The notes: generated by a model from the letters alone, not told the origin. 64,000 nt of DNA from JADGRA01 sp052143535 (GCA_052143535.1 JBKQSS010000047.1:40764-104763); one strand, 5' to 3'. Positions 19,057 to 29,256 are shown, numbered from the stretch's first letter. A program made the numbers and translations.

Positions 19057-21489
19057 CTAGCGAGGGCGCGGTAAGGTGGCCCGCGCCTCCACTGGCTCGA
19101 CTTCGGCCAGGGTACTGGAGAGCAGCGGCTGGCCGTCCAACAGCCGGTAGGTGTTGTAGCTGCGCAGCACGCGCTTCACGTACCCGCGCGTTTCCGCGAG
19201 CGGAATCTCTTCGACGAAGGCGTCTAGCTCAAGGCCCGTCCGCTGCGCCCGCCAGCGGTCGACCGTCGAGGCCCCAGCGTTGTAGCTGGCCAGCGCGTAC
19301 ACGGCGTTGTTCCCGAAGCGCGCCAGCAGCCGGCCGAGGTACGCCGCCCCAAGATGAATGTTGAGTGCGGGGTCGAAGAGGCCCTCGGTGGAGGGTTTTC
19401 CAAGTCGTAACTCCCGCGCCACCGCCTGGGCGGTGGGCAGCATCAGTTGGGTCAGGCCGAGCGCGCCAGCCCAGGAGAGTGCCCGCGGGTCGAGCGCGCT
19501 CTCCTCCCGCATCAGCGCCTGCAGCAAATCCGGGTCCACCCCGGGCGACTTGCAGTAGCGCTCCACCAAGTCGCGGTAGGCCCTCGGGTAGGCCGCCTCC
19601 CAGACGTCCCGGACTTCCGCCCGCAACGGCCCCTTGAGCGCCCAGCTGAGCTCGGTGCGCGCCAGCGCCTGGGCGGCACGCAGGTCCCCCGTCCGGGCGA
19701 TGGCTTGCACCAGCACCCGAGTCACGTCTCGCGGCTGCTCGCTCCGGCGGACCGCCAGGAGCTCCTGGGTGGCGTTCTCCCACTGCCCGAGAGCGCCGAG
19801 CTGCACCGCGGCCAGGTAGTGCCGATTCGCAAGGAGGCTTCCCGCGGCGACCAGCGTCGGTTGGGGAGCGGCCCCGGTGGGCACCGCCCCTTGGGCGAGC
19901 TCCAGAGCCGCCCCTGGCTCGCGCTCGGCCAGCCGGGCGCGGGCGAGTAGCCCGTAGTAGGTGGTGGGGTGCTCGCGCGCGAGGCTCGTCCATACCGCGA
20001 CCGCCGAAGGCCGCTGGCCCTGCGCCTCAAGCACCCGGGCTCGCCAGTAGCGGGCCCGTTCGACGTCGTAGGAGTCCTCTGCGCGGGCAAATAGCTCCTC
20101 AACCCTATCCAGTGCCGCCAAGCCTGCCGCGTCGTCATCCAGCCGGTGGTGGAGCCAAAACGTCTTGAAGAGAGCCTCCCCAGCGAAGTCCCCTCCTGGG
20201 TAGCGGGTGGAGACCGCCTCGAGGCCAGCCAGTGCGCCAGCGAAGTCGCCGGCCGCGGCACGCAGCTCGGCGGCAAGGTACAGCGCATCATCGGCGTAGG
20301 GGTGTTGAGGGTACTGCTGGGCCAACAGCTCGTAGGTGGCGACCGCGGCGTCCGGGTGAAGGACGGCCTGAGAGGCAGCCAGCACGTAGAGGGCACGCAC
20401 GCGCAAGTCCGGCAGCGTGCACCGGGCCACCACCGGCGCCAGCACCCGCTCCACCTCAGCGTGGCGGTGCTCCTTTCGCAGCGCCCGTCCCCGCGCCAGC
20501 TGGGCTCGGCACCCGAGTGGGTCCGGAGGCGCCACCCGCAGCGGTTCGAGCAGTCGGAGGGCCTCGGCGCTGCGCTGCACGTCCACCAGCGCCTCGGCAC
20601 GCTCCACCTGCGCCGTCGGCGAGACGTAGCCAGCCAGTCGCCGCTCCGCTTGCGGGGAAAAGACAGAGCGCGGATGGCGTGTCCAAAGCAGCAGCAACTC
20701 CGCGCGCTCGTCAGAGACATGGTTTTGCTCGCGCGCAAGCTCGGCCCGCAGAAACAACGCCTCGGCGGCGAGGTCGCGGCCAGAAGCCGGTGCCGGCGCC
20801 AGAGACAGCGGCGCGAGCGCCACCGCAGCTCCGGGGAGGTCTCCCATCCGCCGAAGGACGCGGGCCGTGCCCAAGCGCGCCTCGCTCACTACCAGCGAGT
20901 CCTTGGGGACACTTGCAAACAGTCGCCGCGCTGCCACCAGCTCGCCCAACTCCTCTCGGGCCAGGGCCGCGTTGAGGGCGCAGCGGTCCGCCAGCTGCGG
21001 AAGCTTTTCAGCCAACTGCTCCATGGTGGCCGCCAGCGCCGCGGTAGACGCCAGCCGGAGGGCAGCCAACGTCCGCAGGTACTGGACGCCTGGGGTGTCG
21101 GGCAGGTTTCCCAGCAGCTTGAGGGCCGCCGCCGCCTGGCCTGCGTCCAGAGCAGCCGCTGCCTCCCGCTGCGGACCGCCCGCCATGGCTGGAAGCAGGG
21201 TGGCCAGCGGAGTCAGGCGGGGAGCCGCGGTTGCCGGAAAAGGCGGGAAAGCCGGGTTGTCCAGCTCGACCACGTCCGAGGCAAGGGAGGGGTCGAGCGG
21301 CCGTGGCGCGGCGGTGGAGGGGGGGGCCTGCGCGGTTGCGCTGCCCGAGACGAGGACGGCCAGAAGCGCGGCGAGTTGCGGCGAAGGTAGAAGCACGGGC
21401 AACGCCAGCCAGCATGCAGGAGGCAGGGCACCTTGTCCAAACCGCCGCTTCCGTTTGAAAGGGACCGTCCAAGAGGGCAGCGCGCCCAA
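19057..21489 (-). CDS. Slt70-like soluble lytic murein transglycosylase with TPR-like region
   Basis: A roughly 810-residue secreted lytic transglycosylase that cleaves peptidoglycan glycan strands to anhydro-muropeptides. The long middle part is made of TPR-like helical repeats, as in Slt70. The C-terminal SLT domain has LMREESALDPRALSWAGALG with the catalytic Glu, LTQLMLPTA, and YALASYNAGASTVDRW. The start is uncertain. TTG 21489 gives an n-region with KRKRR and a signal peptide ending SGSATAQA. GTG 21396 gives a shorter signal lacking basic residues. Starts further upstream would overlap the divergent kinase gene. It heads the minus-strand run toward selA. Confidence 0.9.
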   Translation of the reverse strand: MGALPSWTVPFKRKRRFGQGALPPACWLALPVLLPSPQLAALLAVLVSGSATAQAPPSTAAPRPLDPSLASDVVELDNPAFPPFPATAAPRLTPLATLLPAMAGGPQREAAAALDAGQAAAALKLLGNLPDTPGVQYLRTLAALRLASTAALAATMEQLAEKLPQLADRCALNAALAREELGELVAARRLFASVPKDSLVVSEARLGTARVLRRMGDLPGAAVALAPLSLAPAPASGRDLAAEALFLRAELAREQNHVSDERAELLLLWTRHPRSVFSPQAERRLAGYVSPTAQVERAEALVDVQRSAEALRLLEPLRVAPPDPLGCRAQLARGRALRKEHRHAEVERVLAPVVARCTLPDLRVRALYVLAASQAVLHPDAAVATYELLAQQYPQHPYADDALYLAAELRAAAGDFAGALAGLEAVSTRYPGGDFAGEALFKTFWLHHRLDDDAAGLAALDRVEELFARAEDSYDVERARYWRARVLEAQGQRPSAVAVWTSLAREHPTTYYGLLARARLAEREPGAALELAQGAVPTGAAPQPTLVAAGSLLANRHYLAAVQLGALGQWENATQELLAVRRSEQPRDVTRVLVQAIARTGDLRAAQALARTELSWALKGPLRAEVRDVWEAAYPRAYRDLVERYCKSPGVDPDLLQALMREESALDPRALSWAGALGLTQLMLPTAQAVARELRLGKPSTEGLFDPALNIHLGAAYLGRLLARFGNNAVYALASYNAGASTVDRWRAQRTGLELDAFVEEIPLAETRGYVKRVLRSYNTYRLLDGQPLLSSTLAEVEPVEARATLPRPR

Positions 21490-21532
21490 GGCGGCGCTAG
21501 ACTCACCCAAGGCGCTGCGCCCCCAAAAAGCC

Positions 21533-23719
21533 ATGGACGTCCGCACTCAAACAGCGTTGCTCGCCTCGATTGTGGCCACGGCGCTGGGGCTGTCGATGGT
21601 GCTTCGTCCGCACCACGCCCGGGTGGTGACCGCTTACTCGCTCTTCGCCTTCAGCGTAGCGGGCTTCTACCTCTTCACCTTTCTCGAGTCGGTGTGCCTG
21701 AGCAACGGCCTTCTCGGCTGGCCAGAGCGCATTAGCCTGGGCGCGCGGTTGCTGGCCGGCGTCCTCGTCCCGAGCGCTGCCTTGGGGTTTTTCCTGGAAT
21801 TCCTGGGAGGCGGAAGCGCCGGCCGCCGGACCAGCCGCCGGGTGGCGACGTTGAGCGGCATCTTCGGGCTGGGAGTGGCGGTGAGCCCGCTCGCCCGCTC
21901 CTGGTGGGGAGCCGGCCTGGTGATGGTGTGGGGCACGGGGGCGCTCGTGGGCAGCGTCTCGCTTTTGGTGTGGCGCATTCGCCAGAGCGACTCACGGACG
22001 GAACGCGCCCGCTTGGCGTACCTGGCCATCGGCGCCGCGGCTTCCCTCTTCTTCTCCGCGCTCGACCTGTTGGGCGTCTTCGGCGTCCCCTTCCCCACCC
22101 TCGGCCCGGTGGTAACGACGCTCTACCTCTTCTTCCTGGCCCAGACGCTGCTTCGGTTGCGGCTGATGGACCTCCACGAGTTGCTCGGGAAAGTCGCCAG
22201 CCAGAGTGTCCTGGCCGTCATGCTGGCGGCGGTTTTCCTGGTGCTGACGGCCTGGGTGAAGGAGCGCCAGTCGCTCTTCGTCTTCAACACCGTCCTTGCG
22301 GCGTTCGTCATTGGCATCCTGCTTGAGCCGCTCCGCGCCAAGGTCGACCAGCAGGTGGTGCACCTCTTCTTCCGAGAGCGGAGCGAGCTGCTCGCCAGCC
22401 TGGGGGCGCTCCGCGCCCGGCTGGCCAACGTCATCGACGTGGCCGAGGGCGCGGCCATGACGCTCGACGCGCTCAACGAGACCCGCCGCGTCACCCATGC
22501 CTCCATCTACCTGTTGGCCGAGGACAGACCGGGCTACCGCCTTCTGGACCACCGCGGCCCCGCGCCAGTCCCCTTCCTGGACGCCGCGGGGGCCCGCGGC
22601 CTGCTGGCCGCGGCAAGCAGCGGGGAGAAGGCCCTCCTGTTGGAAAACCTCGAGCGCCGCATCGATGAGATGCGCCAGCGTGTTCCGGAGGGCCGGCGCG
22701 GCCGCGAAGAGCTGCGCCGGATGATGGACACCCGGACGGCGCTCGGCTTGATGAAGGCAGGCATCAGCGTCCCGCTGTCCGGAAACGACCGCGTCATCGG
22801 CTTCCTCAACCTCTTCGACGAGCGGGTGCCGGAGGCGTACGCCTCGGACGAGATTGCCATGGTCCTGGACGTCGCCGAGCGACTGGCCACCGTTGTCGAA
22901 AACAGCAAGCTGTACGAGAGGATGCGCGAGCGCGACCGGCTTGCCGCCCTGGGCGAGATGGCCGCCGGCCTAGCGCACGAAATCCGCAACCCGCTCGGCG
23001 CCATCAAGGGCGCCGCGCAGTGCCTCAGCCCTCGGGAGCGCACCGGCGAGGACGCAGAGTTTCTGCAAGTCATCGTCGAGGAGGTGAATAGGCTCAACGG
23101 GGTTGTGAGCGAGTTCCTCGACTATGCGAGGCCGATGAAGCAGAACTTCGGGGCCACCGACATCAACCAAGTCGTGGCCCGGACCATCAAGCTTCTTCAG
23201 AACGAGGTTCCGCCCCACCTCACGCTCGACGTGCAGCTTCGAGAAGAGCTCCCGATGGTGGATGCCGATGCAGAGCAGCTCAAACAAGTGCTGCTCAACC
23301 TCGTTCAGAATGCCATCCAAGCGATGGGAGACCGGCCGGGGCGCATCCGGGTGCAGACCTCCGGGCCGGAACACTTCCAGGACTTGCGTGGGGGCCAGGA
23401 GTTTGTCGAGGTCGAGGTGGTCGACGAAGGCCCCGGCATCCCGAGCGACCAGCAACCCCACATTTTCGTGCCCTTCTACACCACCAAACAGACCGGAACC
23501 GGGCTTGGCCTGGCCATTTGCCAGCGCATCGTCAAGAGCCACGGAGGGACCATCTCCGTGCAGAGCCGTGCCGGCGAAGGCTCGGCCTTCCTGGTGCGCC
23601 TGCCCGGTCTAGCTGCAGAGCGCGCCGCGGAGCGCCCGGCGGAGGCCACGCCAGCGCCCGGGGAGGCGCCGTTACCACGCACCCGGCGCGCCCGCACCCG
23701 CCGGCAGAACTCCGCCTAG
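21533..23719 (+). CDS. Membrane-bound 7TM-GAF sensor histidine kinase
   Basis: A 728-residue sensor kinase. Residues 1-265 contain about seven to eight membrane segments (7TM-type histidine kinase sensor region). A GAF-like domain follows (about 290-455; GLMKAGISVPLSGNDRVIGF). The kinase core has LAHEIRNPL (His482), an N-box Asn593, DEGPGIP (631-637) and GTGLGLA (655-660). The tail is rich in Ala, Pro and Arg. The HEIRNP box is of the NtrB/PilS type. No response regulator gene lies next to it. It is immediately upstream of pilY1 on the same strand, with a 162-base gap that contains palindromes, so a link to pilus control is possible but unproven. The ATG at 21533 starts just before the first membrane segment. 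Confidence 0.9.
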   Translation: MDVRTQTALLASIVATALGLSMVLRPHHARVVTAYSLFAFSVAGFYLFTFLESVCLSNGLLGWPERISLGARLLAGVLVPSAALGFFLEFLGGGSAGRRTSRRVATLSGIFGLGVAVSPLARSWWGAGLVMVWGTGALVGSVSLLVWRIRQSDSRTERARLAYLAIGAAASLFFSALDLLGVFGVPFPTLGPVVTTLYLFFLAQTLLRLRLMDLHELLGKVASQSVLAVMLAAVFLVLTAWVKERQSLFVFNTVLAAFVIGILLEPLRAKVDQQVVHLFFRERSELLASLGALRARLANVIDVAEGAAMTLDALNETRRVTHASIYLLAEDRPGYRLLDHRGPAPVPFLDAAGARGLLAAASSGEKALLLENLERRIDEMRQRVPEGRRGREELRRMMDTRTALGLMKAGISVPLSGNDRVIGFLNLFDERVPEAYASDEIAMVLDVAERLATVVENSKLYERMRERDRLAALGEMAAGLAHEIRNPLGAIKGAAQCLSPRERTGEDAEFLQVIVEEVNRLNGVVSEFLDYARPMKQNFGATDINQVVARTIKLLQNEVPPHLTLDVQLREELPMVDADAEQLKQVLLNLVQNAIQAMGDRPGRIRVQTSGPEHFQDLRGGQEFVEVEVVDEGPGIPSDQQPHIFVPFYTTKQTGTGLGLAICQRIVKSHGGTISVQSRAGEGSAFLVRLPGLAAERAAERPAEATPAPGEAPLPRTRRARTRRQNSA

Positions 23720-23743
23720 GTCGTCGAGAACCCACTTCTTCAC

Positions 23744-23773
23744 CCTCGCAAACTTTGCGAGGCAAAAGTTTGC
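23744..23773 (+). promoter_or_regulatory. Overlapping palindromes upstream of pilY1
   Basis: Positions 23744-23762 form a 19-base palindrome with 9-base arms around a central C (CCTCGCAAA / TTTGCGAGG). The same left half also pairs with 23765-23773, giving a second hairpin (GCAAACTTT, 8-base loop, AAAGTTTGC). The two structures are mutually exclusive as RNA. There is no T-tract, so a terminator for the kinase gene is less likely than a protein operator or an RNA switch ahead of the pilus cassette. It lies about 110 bases before the pilY1 start. Confidence 0.5.
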
Positions 23774-23881
23774 AGCGACGGTCGAGCGACCCTCCACCCA
23801 CTGTCCAAGGTACCGGAGTCGCTCGAAAAACGCCGCGGTCGCCATGGCTTGGCACTTGCTCAAGCCCCCCCTCGGCTCCCT

Positions 23882-26800
23882 ATGCACAAGCTCAAAGGCC
23901 CCCTCGCCGCTTCCATCCAGCTGCTCTTGGTATTCGTGCTCGCCGCAGGACCGGTTCCCCTCGGCATTCCGCGCGCGCAGGCCCAGGCGCTGCCCACGGA
24001 CACCCCGGGCATCAACTCGTTTTACCCGCCGTACCTCTTCATCGTCTTCGACACGTCCGAGTCGATGGGGTACTTCCCGGGCGACCTGAACGGGTACCCA
24101 GGGTACCTGACGCAGGATTGGGACCCGACCACGATGACGGTCATTCCCAATGACCCGAACTGCCAGAGCAAGTTCTGCCTCGGCAAGCGCGCCCTCTACG
24201 TCGCCCTGCCGGAGTACTCCTCGCGCATCAACATGGGGCTCGGGACTTACAACCAGTACTACGAGACGGCTGCCAACCCTCCCAACTACGAAACCACCTG
24301 CACCTACGACGAGATTGCCTACAACAACAGCACCTGGGGCGTTGCGAAGACACTCTTCACAGCAGACCCGAGCCTGATTGGGGACCCGGCCCCCAACAGC
24401 GCCACCATTCCTGGGACTCCCTTCACCTGCACCCCGACCAATTCCCCGACTCAACACCAGTGCGAGCGGCATGCGGTGGGCAATGCCAACGCCTACACCA
24501 TCACTACCAACCAGCTGGGAAGCCCGGCCTATGGAGCCGGCTCGACGATGACGTCGGGCAGCCTCGTCTACACCTACGAGACAAAGAGCAGCACGACCGT
24601 CACCAACCCCTTGTCCACCAGCGGCTTTGGAGCGAGTTGTCCGGCGTCCGTCACCGACTACACCGGCGGCCTCTTTGGCTGCACGACCACCAACCCGTGC
24701 GACCTCAACGGCGGAACCACCACGCAGGTTGTTACCCCGGCGGTGAGAATTTACCCGGCGAGCCAGGGCGCGAGCGTGGTGTTTAACAGCAACACCTACA
24801 CCGAGAATGCCGGCCAGCCGGCCTCGCCCACCTTCACCACCAGCTGCGGGCTCACGCTCACCGGCTATACGGGCACAGGCGCGGCCTGCAACAACGTCAT
24901 CGGCGGCTGCACACTCACGTCGGCGGCGCCGGTCACCGTCGACAACTCGAGCTCGGCGACCGTGTACTACAACGCCAACAGTCCCGGTGCCGGTTGGGTG
25001 GTGACCGGCACCAGCGCCCAGCAATTCGAGTATGAGCTGACCCAGCTCGGGCAAACCTGTCCAAACGTGGGGACGGTCATCAGCTCGACGACCGGACCGG
25101 CCGCCTGGCAGTACATTGCGAAGGGAAACCTGGCCAGCGACCCGAACTGGCAGACTGACCCGGGCTGTGGCACCACCGCTCAGAATAGCTGCGTGTGGAC
25201 GATGGTGAGCGACGTCATCGTCAACGCCGAGAACCCCCGGCAGTACTGTCTCTTCCAGCGGACCAACACCACCTGGGAGACGACGACCACGACGTGCACC
25301 TACACGGCCAAGCAGTATTCCTACACCTATGACCCGCCGCCGGTGCCGACCTGCAGCCTGAAGAAGTGGACCGTGACCTTCTCCCGGCCGAGCTACCAGT
25401 ACACCTTCCAGCTCAACAACGGCGACCTGGTGGGTGCCACCACCTACAACTTTGTCGGCAACAACGACGCCACGGGTTTGCCGACGCCGGTGACGTACAC
25501 CAATGGGGCCTTCAGCAACGGGGACTGCCCCAACCTCATTGCCAACAGCGCGACCTACCCGGTGTGCAACAACGGCATTCTGTGCAAGCTGAGCTGGACC
25601 AGCAGCACCACCATTGGCGGAGTCAGCTACCCGCACGGCCGCTGGAGCCAAGCGGGCGCAGGACCCTTCCCCATCGTGAGCCCGACCACCATCTACCAGG
25701 TGGACACTGGGGAGACTGGCGCCAACCTCGCCAACCTCAACACCGCGGCCTGGCCGTCGAACCCGATGCTCTACGGGACCAACTGGCTTCTCGGCAGCGG
25801 ACACGGGCTGCTCTACAAGTCCAACCTTTACGCCAGCATTTACAACCCCACCCTCACCAACCCGCCCGCGACGCAGACCAGCTGCGCGACGTGCACCTTC
25901 ACCTATTCATACTTGCCGCCGCCGTACCTGCAGACGGGCGACGTCATCACCACCGCCACCATTCCGTGGGTGGACGCCACCACCCTCGCCGGGAACCCGA
26001 CGACCAACGCCAACCTGCCCCCCATGCCGCCCAACCGCACGGACGGCTGGAGCCGGGAGGCCAACGGCACGCCTGCAGTCAGCTGGCAAGCCATCGCACC
26101 GAACAACGCCACTCTCGGCTCCACTCCGGCAAGCAACGCCGTCCTTCTGCAAATGCTTTCCAAGTATTACCCCCCGGGAACGGCCAGTGGTTACGGTCCC
26201 ACCGCCGGCAACCCCTACGGCCTCCGTCGGCCGGCTTATGGCGACTACACCCCGCTGACAGGCACCATGTTGGCCATCCAGCAGTACATGCAGACCGTCA
26301 TCAACGCCGACCCCTATGCTGGCTGCCGCGGCTATTACGTGATGCTGTTGACCGACGGCGAAGAGCAGCCCGCCAACCTCGGCCTTAACCCGGTGGCTCC
26401 GGTGCAAGCCATGCGCAGCCCGGCCAACGGTGGAACGATGGTCACGTCGAGCGGCATCCCGGTGGACATCAAGACGTTCGTCATCGGCTTCGGGCTCAGC
26501 TCGACGCAGCTCAACCAAATGGCCCAGGCCGGCGGGACGTCGGTGGGACCGGACGGCGTTACTTACAGTCCGACCGGCACCGCCTTCCAAGCCATCGACT
26601 ACAACTTGCTGCTGTCCTCGCTCGCTGCAGCCTTTGGCAATATTTTGGCCGGCTACTTCACCCGCTCGCAGCCGGTGGCCAACTCGGTGGGCGACGAGGT
26701 GTACATCGGCTACCTCAAGCTGTTGAGCAACGGCCGCGAATGGCAAGGCTACCTGGACGCCGTCAACCCGTCTGTCCCGGGAGGAACTGGCACCTACCCG

Positions 26801-28636
26801 AGTCCCGCCTCAGCGCTGTTCTGGCAGTACAGCACCTCCATCAACACCCAGGCCTCGCGCACGCTGTACACCCCGCTCGGAAACCCCTCGGTGGCCGGCC
26901 CGCTGGCCTTCTTCGACTACCCGGGCTCGGGATGGAATACCAACACCGCGCCCAACCAGACGACTCTTGAGAACCTGATGGACCCCACCAGCACGCCCAC
27001 CGCGCTGCAGACCATCGAGTTCTTGCTCAACGTTGGCGTTCCTCAAGGCAACTACCAGTACTTCTCGGACAACGTCACTCCCAAGCTAAGCCGCGCCTCG
27101 GACATCTACCACTCTGTGCCGGCCATTGTGGACACCGCCTCACAGAGCCAGAACTGGCCTGCTGCCAGCGAGTCCATCGCCTACAAGGCCTTCACCACCA
27201 ACAACGCCACCCGAGCGCGGAACATCTACATCGGCGCCAATGACGGCATGCTGCACGCCATCACCGACGCCAAAAACTCCACCGGCGGAGTCGAGCGCTG
27301 GGGGTACGTGCCTCAGTACCTCCTCCCGGCGCTGCCCGGGATGCTCAATGGGCATGTCTTCGGCGTGGACGGCAGCATGGGCGTCGCCGACGTGTGTTTC
27401 GGCGCCGGCTGCACCGCCCCTTCCGGAACCGGGTGGACGACCCTACTGGTGGGCTCGCTCCGCCAGGGCGGCAACGCACTCTTCGCGCTGGACGTCACCA
27501 ATCCCAGTGCCCCCCAACACCTCTGGCAGGACGCGTCTTCAACGCCCGGTTCCATGCCACGTTTGGGGATGACCTTCAGCGCCCCGGTCATCGCACGGAC
27601 TTCGCCGACCGGTCTCGGGCCCACTTGGTCGGTCTTCGTCGGCGGGGGCGTCGGCACCGGCGCTGACGACCCGAGTGACCCCTATGGCAATGCCATGTTC
27701 GTCCTCAACGCCCAAGACGGCACGGTGCTCAACGATGGTGTCACCAGTGCGCGCTTCTACGTGCCGGATGACCCGGTGGACCCGGCAAAAAACAACGTGG
27801 CCGCGCGTCCCACGCTGTACCGGCCGAGCGACGGCTCGATGGTGGACCGCGTCTTCTTCGATGACACCGAGGGCAAAATCTGGCGAATGCAGGTGAGCGG
27901 CGCGAGCATCGCCAGCTGGACGCCCGGCACCACACCGTTCTTCGACCCGGCCTCCAGCACGGCGTCCTGCCAGCTCAGCGCCGTGGGCGCGGTCACACCG
28001 TTCCTCAACGCCGTGACCGGCCTTCCAGTGACCACTGCACCGCTCACGCTGCCGCTGTCCCGGCCACGCCCGACCATCTACAACCGGCCCTCGGTGGGCC
28101 TGGACGCCTCGGGCAACGTCATCGTCTACGTGGGAACGGGCGACAGCGAGAACCCCAACAACTCGCCCACCCAGGACTACTTCTACGCTGTCACCGACTT
28201 GGACAACGGCTCCTGCGGCCAGCCGCTCTTCATTCTCCAGTTCGCGCCGAACGAGAAGGTGCTGTCGACGCCCGCTTTCATCGGCAACAACGTCATCATC
28301 ACCACCTACCTGCCGCCGGCCACCGGCATTGCCGCCTGCAACGACGCGGGCTCGGGCTACATCTATTCCTTCGACGCCTTCTCCGGGCTTCCCACGACCA
28401 CTTTGCTCGACCCCATCAGCAACACCTACGTCTCGCGGGTGCTGTTGCAGGTCAAGGACCAAAACGGCAACCTGCAGTCCCACCTGGGCGTCCCCACCTC
28501 GCCCATCGTGGTCACCCAGAACGGCGTTCAGTCCATCATGGTCGGAACTGAGGTCAGCGGGAGCAACATGAATAAGTTCTCGACCAACGTGCCCCCCATT
28601 CCCTTCAAGATGCAGGGCTGGCAGCGAGTCCGGTGA
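23882..28636 (+). CDS. pilY1: PilY1-like type IV pilus tip adhesin
   Basis: A 1584-residue secreted protein. The signal peptide is basic MHKLK, then a hydrophobic stretch ending PRAQAQA. A von Willebrand A domain begins at about residue 50: IVFDTSESMG carries the MIDAS Asp57-x-Ser59-x-Ser61, and LLTDGEE lies near residue 825. The A domain is interrupted by a long Thr/Asn/Cys-rich insertion. The last 550 residues are the PilY1 beta-propeller region (NIYIGANDGMLHAI, GYVPQYLLPALPGM, GSLRQGGNALFALDVT). PilY1 sits at the pilus tip with the minor pilins, promotes pilus extension and binds surfaces. ATG 23882 is preferred over 23849 because it begins the signal peptide. It overlaps the next gene by 4 bases (GTGA). 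Confidence 0.93.
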   Translation: MHKLKGPLAASIQLLLVFVLAAGPVPLGIPRAQAQALPTDTPGINSFYPPYLFIVFDTSESMGYFPGDLNGYPGYLTQDWDPTTMTVIPNDPNCQSKFCLGKRALYVALPEYSSRINMGLGTYNQYYETAANPPNYETTCTYDEIAYNNSTWGVAKTLFTADPSLIGDPAPNSATIPGTPFTCTPTNSPTQHQCERHAVGNANAYTITTNQLGSPAYGAGSTMTSGSLVYTYETKSSTTVTNPLSTSGFGASCPASVTDYTGGLFGCTTTNPCDLNGGTTTQVVTPAVRIYPASQGASVVFNSNTYTENAGQPASPTFTTSCGLTLTGYTGTGAACNNVIGGCTLTSAAPVTVDNSSSATVYYNANSPGAGWVVTGTSAQQFEYELTQLGQTCPNVGTVISSTTGPAAWQYIAKGNLASDPNWQTDPGCGTTAQNSCVWTMVSDVIVNAENPRQYCLFQRTNTTWETTTTTCTYTAKQYSYTYDPPPVPTCSLKKWTVTFSRPSYQYTFQLNNGDLVGATTYNFVGNNDATGLPTPVTYTNGAFSNGDCPNLIANSATYPVCNNGILCKLSWTSSTTIGGVSYPHGRWSQAGAGPFPIVSPTTIYQVDTGETGANLANLNTAAWPSNPMLYGTNWLLGSGHGLLYKSNLYASIYNPTLTNPPATQTSCATCTFTYSYLPPPYLQTGDVITTATIPWVDATTLAGNPTTNANLPPMPPNRTDGWSREANGTPAVSWQAIAPNNATLGSTPASNAVLLQMLSKYYPPGTASGYGPTAGNPYGLRRPAYGDYTPLTGTMLAIQQYMQTVINADPYAGCRGYYVMLLTDGEEQPANLGLNPVAPVQAMRSPANGGTMVTSSGIPVDIKTFVIGFGLSSTQLNQMAQAGGTSVGPDGVTYSPTGTAFQAIDYNLLLSSLAAAFGNILAGYFTRSQPVANSVGDEVYIGYLKLLSNGREWQGYLDAVNPSVPGGTGTYPSPASALFWQYSTSINTQASRTLYTPLGNPSVAGPLAFFDYPGSGWNTNTAPNQTTLENLMDPTSTPTALQTIEFLLNVGVPQGNYQYFSDNVTPKLSRASDIYHSVPAIVDTASQSQNWPAASESIAYKAFTTNNATRARNIYIGANDGMLHAITDAKNSTGGVERWGYVPQYLLPALPGMLNGHVFGVDGSMGVADVCFGAGCTAPSGTGWTTLLVGSLRQGGNALFALDVTNPSAPQHLWQDASSTPGSMPRLGMTFSAPVIARTSPTGLGPTWSVFVGGGVGTGADDPSDPYGNAMFVLNAQDGTVLNDGVTSARFYVPDDPVDPAKNNVAARPTLYRPSDGSMVDRVFFDDTEGKIWRMQVSGASIASWTPGTTPFFDPASSTASCQLSAVGAVTPFLNAVTGLPVTTAPLTLPLSRPRPTIYNRPSVGLDASGNVIVYVGTGDSENPNNSPTQDYFYAVTDLDNGSCGQPLFILQFAPNEKVLSTPAFIGNNVIITTYLPPATGIAACNDAGSGYIYSFDAFSGLPTTTLLDPISNTYVSRVLLQVKDQNGNLQSHLGVPTSPIVVTQNGVQSIMVGTEVSGSNMNKFSTNVPPIPFKMQGWQRVR

Positions 28637-29256
28637 GCGTCCGGCTCGCCAGAGTGCGGGGCTTCACCCTCGTCGAGGCGATGGTGGTGCTCGCCATCGC
28701 TGCCGTCTTGGCGGCCCTCGCCAGCACCTCGCTGGTCGGGCTTCGGCGACAGTCCCAGGCCAGCGGCGAGGCCCGCCTCGTCGTCTACCGGCTTCAGACG
28801 GCACGGACGCTGGCCGTGTCCCAGGGGTGGCCCCAGGGGTACTACTTCGCGGGGCCCAATGATGGAAACGCGTTTCTCGCCAATGGCACTCCCTGGTGCT
28901 TTTCCTCTGGCTGCGGCTTCGCCTTCAAAGCCACCTCATCGACGGCACCGGCCACCTACACCGCCGGTCAGGGCCAGGAAGAGCAACCCATCGACACGCT
29001 CCCCTATGTTCTGAACGGGGTCGGCAACTACGGCCAGGTGCTGTCGGTGACGGCCTTCAACGTCGGCGCGACGTCCTTCACCGTCGGGTTCGACCTCAAC
29101 GGCCTTCCCAACATCAACCCTGCCCCCAACCCCCTGGTGTGGCCCGTCTGCCTCTCGGTGCAGAACGTCAGCGACGCCACCACTCAGCGCTGGGTCATCG
29201 TTTTCTCCGATGGCACCACGCGCATCCAGCAAGTCAATGAAACCTACTGTCCCTAA
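28633..29256 (+). CDS. fimU: Minor pseudopilin, FimT/FimU-like
   Basis: A 207-residue prepilin-like protein. The N-terminus VRGFTLVEAMVVLAIAAVLAALAST is a class III signal: PilD would cut after the Gly and methylate the Phe, and Glu at +5 is present. The body contains a Cys pair (CFSSGCG) and a late Cys near the C-terminus. It starts with GTG overlapping the pilY1 stop and is followed by pilV-like, pilW-like and pilX-like genes, the usual order of minor-pilin cassettes. It would join the pilus tip complex that primes assembly. Confidence 0.88.
   Translation: MSVRLARVRGFTLVEAMVVLAIAAVLAALASTSLVGLRRQSQASGEARLVVYRLQTARTLAVSQGWPQGYYFAGPNDGNAFLANGTPWCFSSGCGFAFKATSSTAPATYTAGQGQEEQPIDTLPYVLNGVGNYGQVLSVTAFNVGATSFTVGFDLNGLPNINPAPNPLVWPVCLSVQNVSDATTQRWVIVFSDGTTRIQQVNETYCP

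Noticed and set aside
21490..21546. Longer lytic transglycosylase start at 21546
   Set aside because: It would overlap the start of the divergent kinase gene, and the added residues do not resemble a signal peptide.
23866..23890. TGGCAC near 23870 as a sigma-54 promoter for pilY1
   Set aside because: The downstream GC is one base too far from the GG for the -24/-12 spacing.
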